Shown piece after piece: positions 34,724 through 43,816 of a stretch of DNA of 64,000 bases. Made by a program: the position numbers and the translations under genes. The notes under the pieces were generated by a model, which saw only the letters and a list, made by a program, of their open reading frames with translations, did no database searches and was not told the DNA's origin. This stretch comes from Fusibacter paucivorans (GTDB lineage Bacteria > Bacillota > Clostridia > Peptostreptococcales > Acidaminobacteraceae): assembly GCF_018390735.1 (NCBI RefSeq), contig NZ_JAHBCL010000015.1, forward strand, positions 1 through 64,000. The letters are read 5' to 3'. Position 1 is the stretch's first letter. Each line of letters begins with the position of its first letter.

Positions 34724-36520
34724 TTACTGCTTGTAGATGACCTTTTTAGGACATTTAGGAATACAAGCGCCACACTTGATACACTTCGATTGGTCAATGA
34801 CATGCTGTCCTTTCACTTCGCCGCTAATGGCGCCGACTGGACAAACGCGTGCACATGCTGTACAACCAATGCAGCCATCGCCAATAACGATTTGCAAGAG
34901 ATCTTGACATACGCCCGCAGGACATTTCTTGTCGACAACGTGCGCAACATATTCATCTCTAAAATATCTAAGTGTCGATAATACTGGGTTTGGTGCAGTT
35001 TGTCCCAAACCGCAAAGTGCCGAATCCTTAATTGAGTAAGCAAGCTGCTCCAATGTATCAAGATCTTCGAGCGTTCCTTTGCCAGAAGTGATCTTTTCCA
35101 GGATTTCAAGCATACGCTTTGTTCCTTCACGACACGGCACACATTTCCCACAGGATTCATCAACTGTAAAGTCTAAGAAGAAGCGTGCAAAGTCTACCAT
35201 ACAGTTGTCTTCGTCAACGACGATCATACCGCCAGAGCCCATCATGGAGCCAATTGCGGTCAAGTTATCAAAATCAATTGGTGTGTCCAAATGTTGTTTC
35301 GTTATACAGCCGCCTGACGGTCCGCCAGTTTGAACCGCTTTAAATTCTTTGCCGCCGGGAATACCGCCGCCGATGTCATAAATAACTTCTCTAAGCGTTG
35401 TTCCCATTGGAATTTCCACAAGACCCGTGTTATTAATTTTACCGCCAAGTGCAAATACTTTTGTACCTGGTGATCTTTCAGTTCCCATTGATGTAAACCA
35501 ATCGGCGCCATTTAAAATAATCTGTGCAATAACAGCATACGTTTCAACGTTGTTAATAATGGTCGGTTTGCCAAAAATACCTTTAACTGCCGGGAATGGT
35601 GGTTTTGGTCTCGGCATACCGCGTTCGCCTTCGATTGATGCGATCAGCGCTGTTTCTTCACCGCAGACAAATGCACCGGCACCTAAGCGAATTTCGAGGT
35701 CAAATTCAAACCCAGTACCAAAAATATCCGTTCCGAGCAGGCCCATTTCTTTTGCTTGTGCTATCGCAATCCCTAAACGCTTAACGGCAATTGGATACTC
35801 AGCACGGATATAAACATAACCTTTTTTTGCACCAATCGCATAAGCGGCAATCGCCATCGCTTCAATAACAGCATGTGGATCGCCTTCCAAGACAGAACGG
35901 TCCATAAATGCACCTGGATCGCCTTCATCGGCATTGCAGGCAACATATTTGACGTCGCCTTCAGATTTGCTGGCAAATTCCCATTTCAGCCCAGTTGGGA
36001 ACCCACCGCCGCCACGGCCTCTTAAACCAGACTTTTTAATCGTATCAATAACATCTTGCGGCGTCATTTCCGTCAAGGCTTTACCAAGTGCACGGTAACC
36101 GTCAAATGCGATATATTCTTCAATGATTTCTGGATTGATCACACCGCAATTTTTGAGGGCAACGCGTTTCTGTTTTTTATAAAAATTCACTTCGCTAATT
36201 GAAGTGGTGATATCTCTAACTTCATTGGCATGGTCGATATAGAGTAAATCTTTAACGATTCTACCTTTGAGCAAGTGTTCTTCGACGATGCGCTCAACAT
36301 CTGCCATTTTAACATGCGAGTAGAAAGATCCCTCTGGATAAACAATACAAATAGGGCCCGCTTCACAAAGACCGAAGCAACCCGTTCTGACGACCTTTAC
36401 TTCTTTTTCTAATCCTCTTGCCTTTAGTGCCGTATTGAACATCTCTTCAATCGTTAAAGAGCCGGATGACGTACAGCCAGTTCCGCCGCATACGAGCACG
36501 TGCGCTCTATAAAAATCCAT
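34724..36520 (-). CDS. hndC: NuoF-like NAD(P)H-binding hydrogenase subunit HndC-type
   Basis: The 598 residues comprise a thioredoxin-like 2Fe-2S domain (CGGTGC..., GCFGLCEAGP) and the NuoF flavoprotein core with FMN/NADH loops (GLRGRGGGGFPTG, GAGAYICGEET-type GAGAFVCGEETA). An SLBB segment, the 4Fe-4S site ESCGKCVPCREG, and a C-terminal two-cluster ferredoxin (CIGCTACARVCP, CIKCGACIPKCP) follow. It oxidises or reduces NAD(P)H and passes electrons to the catalytic subunit. AGGAGG lies 7 nt before the ATG. Confidence 0.95.
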   Translation of the reverse strand: MDFYRAHVLVCGGTGCTSSGSLTIEEMFNTALKARGLEKEVKVVRTGCFGLCEAGPICIVYPEGSFYSHVKMADVERIVEEHLLKGRIVKDLLYIDHANEVRDITTSISEVNFYKKQKRVALKNCGVINPEIIEEYIAFDGYRALGKALTEMTPQDVIDTIKKSGLRGRGGGGFPTGLKWEFASKSEGDVKYVACNADEGDPGAFMDRSVLEGDPHAVIEAMAIAAYAIGAKKGYVYIRAEYPIAVKRLGIAIAQAKEMGLLGTDIFGTGFEFDLEIRLGAGAFVCGEETALIASIEGERGMPRPKPPFPAVKGIFGKPTIINNVETYAVIAQIILNGADWFTSMGTERSPGTKVFALGGKINNTGLVEIPMGTTLREVIYDIGGGIPGGKEFKAVQTGGPSGGCITKQHLDTPIDFDNLTAIGSMMGSGGMIVVDEDNCMVDFARFFLDFTVDESCGKCVPCREGTKRMLEILEKITSGKGTLEDLDTLEQLAYSIKDSALCGLGQTAPNPVLSTLRYFRDEYVAHVVDKKCPAGVCQDLLQIVIGDGCIGCTACARVCPVGAISGEVKGQHVIDQSKCIKCGACIPKCPKKVIYKQ

Positions 36521-36541
36521 TAAAATACCTCCTCAAATCGT

Positions 36542-36910
36542 CTATTTATCAGCAGCGCCGATGGTATACTCCGTTACGACGTTTCCATTCACGATATGTT
36601 CTGCAATGACACGTCTCGCTTTTTCTTCTGTCATTTCTACATATGTGACTTTTTCTTGCCCTTCACTGTATACCTCGACAATCGGTTCTAATCTGCATAC
36701 GCCAATACAACCGGTTTGAGTGATTTCAACTTCTTTTAAACCTCTTTTTTGTGCTTCGTCAAGCAGCGCTGTTAAAACAGGTCTTGCCCCAGCCGAGATC
36801 CCGCAAGTAGCCATGCCAACGACAATACGCGTACCTTTTCTGTCTGTTCTCAAATCGACGCGCTTAAGTGCTTCTTCTCTAATTTTCGCTAATTCCGCTA
36901 ACGATTTCAT
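36542..36910 (-). CDS. hndB: Thioredoxin-like 2Fe-2S ferredoxin HndB-type
   Basis: The 122-residue thioredoxin-fold ferredoxin has cluster cysteines in GMATCGISAGARP and QTGCIGVCRLEP. It corresponds to HndB, the small fourth subunit of HndABCD-type hydrogenases, located between the NuoE-like and NuoF-like genes. AGGAGG lies 7 nt before the ATG. Confidence 0.9.
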   Translation of the reverse strand: MKSLAELAKIREEALKRVDLRTDRKGTRIVVGMATCGISAGARPVLTALLDEAQKRGLKEVEITQTGCIGVCRLEPIVEVYSEGQEKVTYVEMTEEKARRVIAEHIVNGNVVTEYTIGAADK

Positions 36911-36962
36911 TAAGCTTCCTCCTCAGTGTATTCCGATGTACTCTGAAATAACAGATCCATCA

Positions 36963-37442
36963 TTAACCTTGATATTTCGCGATAATACCTGGAACATCCT
37001 CGACAACTAATCTTCCGTAGACATCATCGTTTACCGTCATTACCGGTGCCAGACCGCACGCACCAATGCAGCGTGTCGCTTCAAGTGAAAATTTACCGTC
37101 TGCAGATGTCGTTCCCACTGAGACACCTGTCAACTCGGTAATTTTGTCAATTAGCTTTTGAGAACCCTTAACATAGCAAGCCGTTCCCAAACAAACGCTG
37201 ATGAGGAAATCGCCTTTTGGTTCAAGTGTGAATTGCGAATAAAATGTCACGACGCCATAAATCTCAGCAAGCGGGACATTTAACTTTTCCGAGATGACCT
37301 TTTGAACTGCCATAGGAATAGCACCGAAAATATGCTGCGCTTCGTGTAACACCGGCATTAAGGGTCCCTGCATGTCCTTATGCGCTTCGATGACACTTTC
37401 AAGCTTCGCAAAATTCTCTGCCGTCAAAAAGTTTTTTGCCAT
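36963..37442 (-). CDS. hndA: NuoE-like 2Fe-2S hydrogenase subunit HndA-type
   Basis: The 159-residue NuoE-like subunit has an N-terminal helical bundle and a thioredoxin-like 2Fe-2S domain (VCLGTACYVKGS, EATRCIGACGLAPV). It is the first gene of hndABCD. The start at 37442 is chosen because AAGGAGG lies 8 nt upstream; a longer in-frame start at 37463 would run through that site. Confidence 0.93.
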   Translation of the reverse strand: MAKNFLTAENFAKLESVIEAHKDMQGPLMPVLHEAQHIFGAIPMAVQKVISEKLNVPLAEIYGVVTFYSQFTLEPKGDFLISVCLGTACYVKGSQKLIDKITELTGVSVGTTSADGKFSLEATRCIGACGLAPVMTVNDDVYGRLVVEDVPGIIAKYQG

Positions 37443-37460
37443 TAATCGTTCCTCCTTATA

Positions 37461-37475
37461 CAATCGTAACGATTG
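37461..37475 (-). repeat. Hairpin next to the hndA ribosome binding site
   Basis: CAATCGT-A-ACGATTG is a perfect 7-bp inverted repeat 4 bp upstream of the AAGGAGG of hndA. A second, CCTAGTAA-T-TTACTAGG (37505-37521), lies between it and the Rex-like site. Both are in the 5' leader and may shape the mRNA; a 1-nt loop also fits a protein-binding palindrome. Confidence 0.4.
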
Positions 37476-37532
37476 AGTTAAAGCAACACCCTAATCGTTT
37501 AAATCCTAGTAATTTACTAGGTTTAAGGTTGT

Positions 37533-37550
37533 TTGTTAATAAATTAACCT
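37533..37550. promoter_or_regulatory. Rex-like operator of the hnd operon
   Basis: TTGTTAA-TAAA-TTAACCT matches the Rex consensus TTGTTAAnnnnTTAACAA at 12 of 14 arm bases. It lies about 6-23 nt after the expected start of transcription. Rex represses many fermentative and hydrogenase operons until NADH rises. Confidence 0.75.
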
Positions 37551-37562
37551 TTATTCGAAATG

Positions 37563-37591
37563 ATTATAACACAGATTTTTCTGTATGTATA
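37563..37591 (-). promoter_or_regulatory. Promoter of the hnd operon
   Basis: TATACA (37586-37591), 17 bp, TATAAT (37563-37568) on the minus strand. The -35 lies within an imperfect palindrome CTGTATGTATACAG. Confidence 0.62.
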
Positions 37592-37661
37592 CAGCTTATT
37601 CGGGATAAAGAAATATTAACAAATCGTAATATTATTGTATAGAATTTAGCTCAATATATGG

Positions 37662-37700
37662 AAAAGACACACTTCGTCCTATCGTCGAAATGTGTCTTTT
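37662..37700 (-). terminator. uvrC terminator (possibly bidirectional)
   Basis: AAAAGACACA/TGTGTCTTTT extended by TTCG/CGAA gives about 15 pairs. It lies 75 bp after the uvrC stop and separates uvrC from the hnd promoter. The T run is longer on the plus side. Confidence 0.7.
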
Positions 37701-37774
37701 TTGTAATGTTTATTTCGATTATGTTTTGTTTTTAGGAAAATTCGAGTTGTTTTTCACCTGCTGAACGAATTTTG

Positions 37775-39682
37775 TTAACTTTCCGTAACATCTTTAGAAT
37801 CGACGGTATGGAAAAAGGCATAAATTGATTCGGCAACGCTATTTGGTATTTCGGATAGTGCTGCCAAATCCTCAATTGAAGCCTTTCGAATCGCTTCAAT
37901 CGACTTAAAATGCTTTATCAAGGCGATTCGACGCTTTTCGCCGACGCCTTCAATCTCGTCTAGTTCAGATGCTGTCATTGCCTTTGTTCTAAGCGACTTA
38001 TGGTATTCAATTGCAAATCGATGGACTTCTTCCTGAACGTCATAAATATAACGATATGCTGCTCTTTTTTGCTTTAATCCGCATATTTCACCGTTATAGT
38101 AGAGGTCTTCCGTTTTGTGATAGTCATCTTTCACCATCCCCGCAACTGGAATATGCAGCTCCAGTGCGTTCAAAACATCCAAGACAGCATTGACGTGGCC
38201 CTTTCCACCATCAATCAACAATAAATCCGGAAATACTGAAAATTTATTGGTATCGACACCTGTATCCGCTGCAATTGCTTGTTCTTCGAGACCACGTTTA
38301 AAACGTCTGTACAGTACTTCCTGCATGGCCCCATAATCGTTAGCGCCCTCAATAGTTTTCACGCGATAGCGCCTGTAATCACTTCGTTTTTTCTTGCCAT
38401 CTTCATAGACGACCATGCTGCCAACTGTATAGACCCCAGATGTATTGGAAATATCATAAGCTTCGATGCGATTGAGCGGCAGATTATCAGGCAATCCTAA
38501 CAGCATTCGGAGTTCTTCAACGGTTTGCTGTTTTAGCGCACTCTCTTTTTCAATGCGTTCTTGAAACTTAATAATATATTCCTTTGCATTTTTTTCAACA
38601 AGAGCCATCATCTGTCGTTTTTCACCTTTATGCGGTACGGCAATCTCCACTTTGCTGCCGGCGAGTTTTGTCAGCCAGCTGGCGTAAGCTTCACGCTCGT
38701 CAATCTCCGTTGATAAATAGATTTCCTTTGGTATAAAGAGTGCGCCTGCATAATACTGAAGGAGAAAAGAACTCAGCAATGCACTGCCGGCTTCGCCTTC
38801 ACCGCCAGTAATATTATACGCTTCTCTCCCCTCAATCTTGCCGCCTCGTACTTGAAAAAGCATGACACATGTACGCGACTCAAAGCGATAGTAGGCAATA
38901 AAATCCTGATTTTTGTCATTGTTCTGAATCGCTTTCTGCTTTTCATTCAATGCTTTTAAGGCAATGATTTTATCCCGCAGGACCGCCGCATCCTCAAAAT
39001 TCATTTTTGATGCGGCATGCTTCATTTGCTGTTCGAGATCATTAATCAGCCATGCCTTGTCACCGTTTAGAAAACGAATGATCTGTTCGATATAAGCGGC
39101 ATAATCCTCTTTTGTAATTTTATGATTACAGACACCGGCACACCTGCCAATATGGTAATTAAGACACGGTCGATCTATCTTCTCCGTTATTTTTTTACTG
39201 CATTCTCGTATGGGAAAAATAGTTTGAATGACGTCCAGTGTCTTTTTAACTTGATCAGCACCTGTAAAGGGACCAAAATATTTAGACTTTCCTTTCACAA
39301 CCGTTCGTGTCATAAAGACACGCGGAAAATCTTCCTCAAGTGTAATCCGTATATAGGGATACATTTTATCATCTTTTAATAAAATGTTGAATCTCGGTAA
39401 ATGTTTCTTGATTAAGTTTGCTTCAAGGACGAGTGCTTCGGTTTCACTGTCGGTAATGATATAATCAAAATCGGCAATGTTGACAACCATCGTCTGTACT
39501 TTTGGCATATGTGTATTAAAACCTCTAAAATAAGAGCTTACACGATTTTTTAGATTTTTCGATTTGCCAACATAAATAATCTCGCCGCGGTTATCCTTCA
39601 TTATATAAATCCCCGGCAAGTGCGGCAGGCGCTTGAGCTGCTCCTTAATATGCTCTTTAACAACGAATTTAGATGTTGACAT
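37775..39682 (-). CDS. uvrC: Excinuclease ABC subunit C
   Basis: UvrC makes both incisions in nucleotide excision repair. The 635 residues have the GIY-YIG nuclease (LPGIYIMKDNRGEIIYVGKSKN), a cysteine cluster (CSKKI...RPCLNYHIGRCAGVC) of the type shown to bind Fe-S, and a UVR domain. The RNase H-like C-nuclease (LLIDGGKGH) and terminal helix-hairpin-helix repeats (ELDEIEGVGEKR) follow. The start at 39682 is chosen because GGAG lies 5 nt upstream. It is unlinked to uvrBA and I see no LexA box at its promoter. Confidence 0.96.
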   Translation of the reverse strand: MSTSKFVVKEHIKEQLKRLPHLPGIYIMKDNRGEIIYVGKSKNLKNRVSSYFRGFNTHMPKVQTMVVNIADFDYIITDSETEALVLEANLIKKHLPRFNILLKDDKMYPYIRITLEEDFPRVFMTRTVVKGKSKYFGPFTGADQVKKTLDVIQTIFPIRECSKKITEKIDRPCLNYHIGRCAGVCNHKITKEDYAAYIEQIIRFLNGDKAWLINDLEQQMKHAASKMNFEDAAVLRDKIIALKALNEKQKAIQNNDKNQDFIAYYRFESRTCVMLFQVRGGKIEGREAYNITGGEGEAGSALLSSFLLQYYAGALFIPKEIYLSTEIDEREAYASWLTKLAGSKVEIAVPHKGEKRQMMALVEKNAKEYIIKFQERIEKESALKQQTVEELRMLLGLPDNLPLNRIEAYDISNTSGVYTVGSMVVYEDGKKKRSDYRRYRVKTIEGANDYGAMQEVLYRRFKRGLEEQAIAADTGVDTNKFSVFPDLLLIDGGKGHVNAVLDVLNALELHIPVAGMVKDDYHKTEDLYYNGEICGLKQKRAAYRYIYDVQEEVHRFAIEYHKSLRTKAMTASELDEIEGVGEKRRIALIKHFKSIEAIRKASIEDLAALSEIPNSVAESIYAFFHTVDSKDVTES

Positions 39683-39882
39683 GCAGACTCCTTCTATAAT
39701 TTTTAAAGACATTTCTTAGGATAATCGTTATAATAGTAATAGTGCCGTTTTCTATACCAATTGCATCTTAGCATATTCTAACAATCAATTTATAGCATTT
39801 ATCCATCATACGCAGAGATGACGACCGTTTAACTTTACCAAAGACAGATCGATCAGACACTTAACTTTAGAAAGGTGATTTT

Positions 39883-40557
39883 ATGAATCAAACGACGCGA
39901 ACCATTATTTTCTTTTCAAGCCTCGTGATGATGTTCTTATATTATCTCATGATTATCCCGCGTTTGCCAATGGCATTCGATAATGCCATCCTTTACGCTA
40001 ATTATTCCTTTTCATCCTTTTTTATCTGTGTTCCCGCCACGCAAATGCTGCTTAGGCGACGTATTTTAGCGCGATTTAAAGATGATCACCTCTATGAATT
40101 TCGTATTCACGATGCCATTGCCGTTCAATATCTCATTTATCTCGTGATCGGTTATCTCATGCTCATCCGGCCGTTGACGACATCTTTAACAGATTTTAGC
40201 CATGTTGAAGCAGTCAATTGGATCAGCTTCATCGGTTGGCTCGCTGCTGGTCAAGTTTTTATCACTTTCACCTATCGAACGACCAAGGCGCAGTTTTGCC
40301 GTGAGCACATCCTCATCTATGGTTGGGATCTAAGAATGGATTTTCCCTTTGGCAACCCGCTCTACAGTCACTCAGGCGTCTATGCTTACAGCGATTTTGA
40401 ATACTACTTTTTTGATAACGGTCGACTGACACTTCGGTTAAAGGGAGAACTTGGAAAGATTGTTCTCATTGTTCCTTCCGAAATGCAAGAGCAGGTCGGG
40501 GAATACTTAAAAGCACAACAACTTGATAAGCCCAAAAAACGTCAGAACATCTATTGA
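39883..40557 (+). CDS. Four-pass membrane protein of unknown function
   Basis: This 224-residue protein, one of only two plus-strand genes, has four hydrophobic segments (about 9-25, 38-54, 80-97 and 110-128). The C-terminal cytoplasmic domain of about 90 residues is rich in aromatic residues (YAYSDFEYYFFDNGRLTLRLKGE), reminiscent of a small beta-rich PH-like fold. I do not recognise the family. AAAGGTG precedes the ATG, and a strong terminator follows. Confidence 0.7.
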   Translation: MNQTTRTIIFFSSLVMMFLYYLMIIPRLPMAFDNAILYANYSFSSFFICVPATQMLLRRRILARFKDDHLYEFRIHDAIAVQYLIYLVIGYLMLIRPLTTSLTDFSHVEAVNWISFIGWLAAGQVFITFTYRTTKAQFCREHILIYGWDLRMDFPFGNPLYSHSGVYAYSDFEYYFFDNGRLTLRLKGELGKIVLIVPSEMQEQVGEYLKAQQLDKPKKRQNIY

Positions 40558-40618
40558 AGCGAGCAAACACTAGCCGATTATTCTCAAACCAGCGCGTGCC
40601 GATTCTGGAGATACCGAT

Positions 40619-40648
40619 AAAAAGACACCTTGTCAGGTGTCTTTTTTT
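40619..40648. terminator. Bidirectional terminator between convergent genes
   Basis: AAAAAGACACC-TTGTCA-GGTGTCTTTTT is a perfect 11-bp stem with A and T runs on both sides, serving both the plus-strand membrane protein gene and uvrA. Confidence 0.92.
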
Positions 40649-40663
40649 AATAATCAACAGCCA

Positions 40664-43600
40664 TTAATTAGATGCTTTTTGACTGCTTTTTACGGTTGCT
40701 GTCGCTTTTGTTTTAGCGGTTGCCTTCTCGGTCGCCTTCTCGGTTGTCTTCGCAGTTGTTTTAGCGGCTGTCTCTGATTTTGGCTTCGCAGTCGTTTTGG
40801 TCTTCGTCGTCGCTTTTACAGATGACTTTTCTTTAGCTGCCGGCTTGCGTTTCGCTGACGCTTTCGTTTTAGCGGTCGCTTTTTGACTTGATTTTTTTGA
40901 GGCAGTTGTGTCTGTCTTCGTCGTCGCTCTGCCAGCGCGCTTGATAACAGGCGCAGCTACTTCTGGTACAAAAGGTTCTTTTGCAAGCATATCCGCTAAA
41001 AACGCACCTGTATAAGAGCCTTCAATGCGTGCCACTTCTTCCGGCGTCCCACGCGCTACAATACAGCCGCCTTTATCACCACCGTCAGGACCTAAGTCAA
41101 TAATATAGTCCGCAGATTTTACAACATCGAGGTTGTGTTCAATGACAATCACCGTATTGCCTGCGTCAACAAGTTTTTGCAGAACATGGATAAGATTATG
41201 AACATCAGCCGTATGCAGTCCGGTTGTCGGCTCATCTAGAATATAGAGTGTCTTGCCCGTACTGACTTTACTAAGTTCTGTCGCGAGTTTAATTCGCTGT
41301 GCTTCACCGCCAGAAAGCTGTGTTGACGGCTGACCAAGGCGAATATAATCCAGTCCGACATCGTGCAGTGTTTTTATTTTACGCTTAATCTTCGGAATAT
41401 TGGCAAAGAATTCAAGCGCTTCTTCTACTGTCAAATCCAAAACATCTGAAATTGTCTTTCCCTTGTATTTAACTTCCAATGTCTCGCGATTATAGCGCTT
41501 GCCCTTGCACACATCACACTGGACATAAACATCCGGCAGAAAATGCATTTCGATCTTGATAATACCGTCACCCTTACAATGCTCACATCGGCCGCCTGCA
41601 ACGTTAAAACTGAAACGCCCCTTTTGGTAGCCTCTCATTTTCGATTCCGGCACTTGTGCAAAAATATCGCGAATATGATCAAAGACACCTGTATAGGTAG
41701 CAGGATTCGAACGCGGTGTGCGCCCAATCGGCGATTGGTCGATATCAATAATCTTGTCTATGTGTTCAAGCCCCAATATATCTTCGTGTTTCCCGGGTTT
41801 CACTCGACTTTTATTGATTTTAAGCGCACAGCTTTTATAGAGAATTTCATTGACCAGTGTACTCTTGCCGGAACCTGAAACACCCGTCACGACACAGAGT
41901 ACGCCCAGTGGGAAATCAACATCTATGCTTTTCAAATTATTTTCTACTGCTTTCGTGATGGTAATGTGTTCCGGTCTTGGCAGTCTTCGGACCTTCGGCA
42001 AATCAATGTGCTTTCTGCCGGAGAGGTATTGTCCCGTAATTGAATCTTCCGAATTGAGAATTGTTTCATAGGGGCCCTCGGCAATAATATAACCACCGTG
42101 TTCTCCGGCGCCGGGTCCCAAGTCTAAAATGTAATCCGCCGCAGTAATCGTCTCTTCATCGTGTTCAACCACGATAAGGGTATTGCCGAGATTTGTTAAG
42201 CTTCGAAGGGTCTTCAATAGTTTTTGATTGTCTTTTTGATGCAGACCAATACTAGGCTCATCTAGAATGTAGAGGACGCCAACCAAGCCGGAGCCAATCT
42301 GTGTCGCCAGTCTGATACGCTGTGACTCTCCACCGGACAAAGTACTCGCAGCTCGTGAAAGGTTGAGATACTCCAAGCCGACATTCTGGAGAAAAGTCAA
42401 GCGCGCCACGATTTCTTTTAATATCTGTTCTGCAATTTTCCGCTCTGTCGCCGACAGTGTCAGTTGATCAAAAAAGATCAGTGCATCTTTAACGGACATC
42501 TCTGTGATGTCACTAATGCGCATGTCCCCCACGGTCACTGCTAACACTTCATCCTTAAGACGCTTGCCATGACAGGTTTCGCATTCGATCAAACTCATAA
42601 ATTCATCAATTTTTTCGCGGATGTACTCAGAATTCGTCGCAGCATAACGCCTTTCAAAGTTATTAACAAGCCCTTCAAAAGGGCGGCTGAACGAAGTATA
42701 CCCTGCATATTTACTGTCGTATTCAAAAGTGACCACACGATCACCAGTACCATAAAAGATTTCATTTTTAAGTTTTTCAGGGAATGCTCTAAATGGCGTC
42801 TGCTGTGTTACGCCATATGATTCGAGCATGGCATTAATCATGCTCACATAGAAAGAACCCTCTGAACTATTGGCAATTGGCAGCAGTGCCCCTTCTTCAA
42901 TACTGAGTTTCGTATCCGGTACGAGCAGTTCCGGGTCAACCTTTTTTGTAAAACCAAGTCCGTTACAAGTCGGACACGCACCATAAGGCGCATTGAAGGA
43001 AAACATCCTCGGTTCCATTTCAGTAATGCCCTCACCGTGCTCAGGACATGAAAACTGTGTATTAAACGAAAGATCTTCACCGCCGATAACATCAATGATA
43101 ATTAATCCCTCTGTTAATTTTAAAACAGATTCCAGTGCGTCAGTAAGGCGCTGCTGAATTTCCGGTTTCACAACAAGGCGGTCAATGACCACTTCGATGG
43201 TATGCTTTTTATTTTTATCGAGTTCGATCGTATCTGCGAGATCAAAAGTCTCTGTATCAATGCGGGCACGCACATAACCTTCTTTTTTCAACTGTGCCAG
43301 CAGCTTCTGATGCTGACCTTTCTTGCCAACAACCACTGGGGCCAATACTTGAATACGCGTGCCTTCATCAAGTGCCAGTATTTTATCGACAATCTGGTCA
43401 ACTGTTTGCGGTGAAATCTCAATGCCGCAAACAGGGCAGTGCGGAATGCCAACCCTGGCGTAAAGCAGTCTTAGGTAATCGTATATCTCTGTAACCGTTC
43501 CAACAGTAGACCTTGGGTTCCGGCTGGTCGTCTTCTGGTCAATTGAAATAGCCGGCGACAGCCCTTCTATATATTCTACATTTGGCTTTTCCATCTGTCC

Positions 43601-43801
43601 GAGAAACTGTCTGGCATATGCCGACAAGCTCTCCACATAGCGCCTCTGTCCCTCTGCATAAATGGTATCAAATGCAAGCGATGATTTGCCGGAGCCGCTA
43701 AGCCCCGTGATAACAACCATTTGATCTCTGGGAATATGGACATCAATGCCCTTTAGATTATGTTCCTTTGCACATTTTACAAATATTTCATTCTTACTCA
43801 T
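40664..43801 (-). CDS. uvrA: Excinuclease ABC subunit A with Lys/Ala/Thr-rich tail
   Basis: UvrA is the damage-sensing ABC ATPase of nucleotide excision repair. Both ATPase halves are present (Walker [10 protein letters not shown] and GVSGSGKST, signatures LSGGESQR and LSGGEAQR), with the zinc-binding CxxC pairs. The family is usually about 940-960 residues; this protein has 1045. From about residue 940 it continues as a low-complexity tail of repeated K, A, T and S ([26 protein letters not shown]) with about 25 lysines, like histone H1 tails. It lies 15 bp after uvrB. Confidence 0.96.
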   Translation of the reverse strand: MSKNEIFVKCAKEHNLKGIDVHIPRDQMVVITGLSGSGKSSLAFDTIYAEGQRRYVESLSAYARQFLGQMEKPNVEYIEGLSPAISIDQKTTSRNPRSTVGTVTEIYDYLRLLYARVGIPHCPVCGIEISPQTVDQIVDKILALDEGTRIQVLAPVVVGKKGQHQKLLAQLKKEGYVRARIDTETFDLADTIELDKNKKHTIEVVIDRLVVKPEIQQRLTDALESVLKLTEGLIIIDVIGGEDLSFNTQFSCPEHGEGITEMEPRMFSFNAPYGACPTCNGLGFTKKVDPELLVPDTKLSIEEGALLPIANSSEGSFYVSMINAMLESYGVTQQTPFRAFPEKLKNEIFYGTGDRVVTFEYDSKYAGYTSFSRPFEGLVNNFERRYAATNSEYIREKIDEFMSLIECETCHGKRLKDEVLAVTVGDMRISDITEMSVKDALIFFDQLTLSATERKIAEQILKEIVARLTFLQNVGLEYLNLSRAASTLSGGESQRIRLATQIGSGLVGVLYILDEPSIGLHQKDNQKLLKTLRSLTNLGNTLIVVEHDEETITAADYILDLGPGAGEHGGYIIAEGPYETILNSEDSITGQYLSGRKHIDLPKVRRLPRPEHITITKAVENNLKSIDVDFPLGVLCVVTGVSGSGKSTLVNEILYKSCALKINKSRVKPGKHEDILGLEHIDKIIDIDQSPIGRTPRSNPATYTGVFDHIRDIFAQVPESKMRGYQKGRFSFNVAGGRCEHCKGDGIIKIEMHFLPDVYVQCDVCKGKRYNRETLEVKYKGKTISDVLDLTVEEALEFFANIPKIKRKIKTLHDVGLDYIRLGQPSTQLSGGEAQRIKLATELSKVSTGKTLYILDEPTTGLHTADVHNLIHVLQKLVDAGNTVIVIEHNLDVVKSADYIIDLGPDGGDKGGCIVARGTPEEVARIEGSYTGAFLADMLAKEPFVPEVAAPVIKRAGRATTKTDTTASKKSSQKATAKTKASAKRKPAAKEKSSVKATTKTKTTAKPKSETAAKTTAKTTEKATEKATAKTKATATVKSSQKASN

Positions 43802-43816
43802 GTCTCCGCCTCGTCA

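Noticed and set aside
40667-40930. Repetitive DNA at the uvrA 3' end as a non-coding repeat array
   Set aside because: The frame stays open and in phase with uvrA throughout, so it is better read as a coded low-complexity tail.
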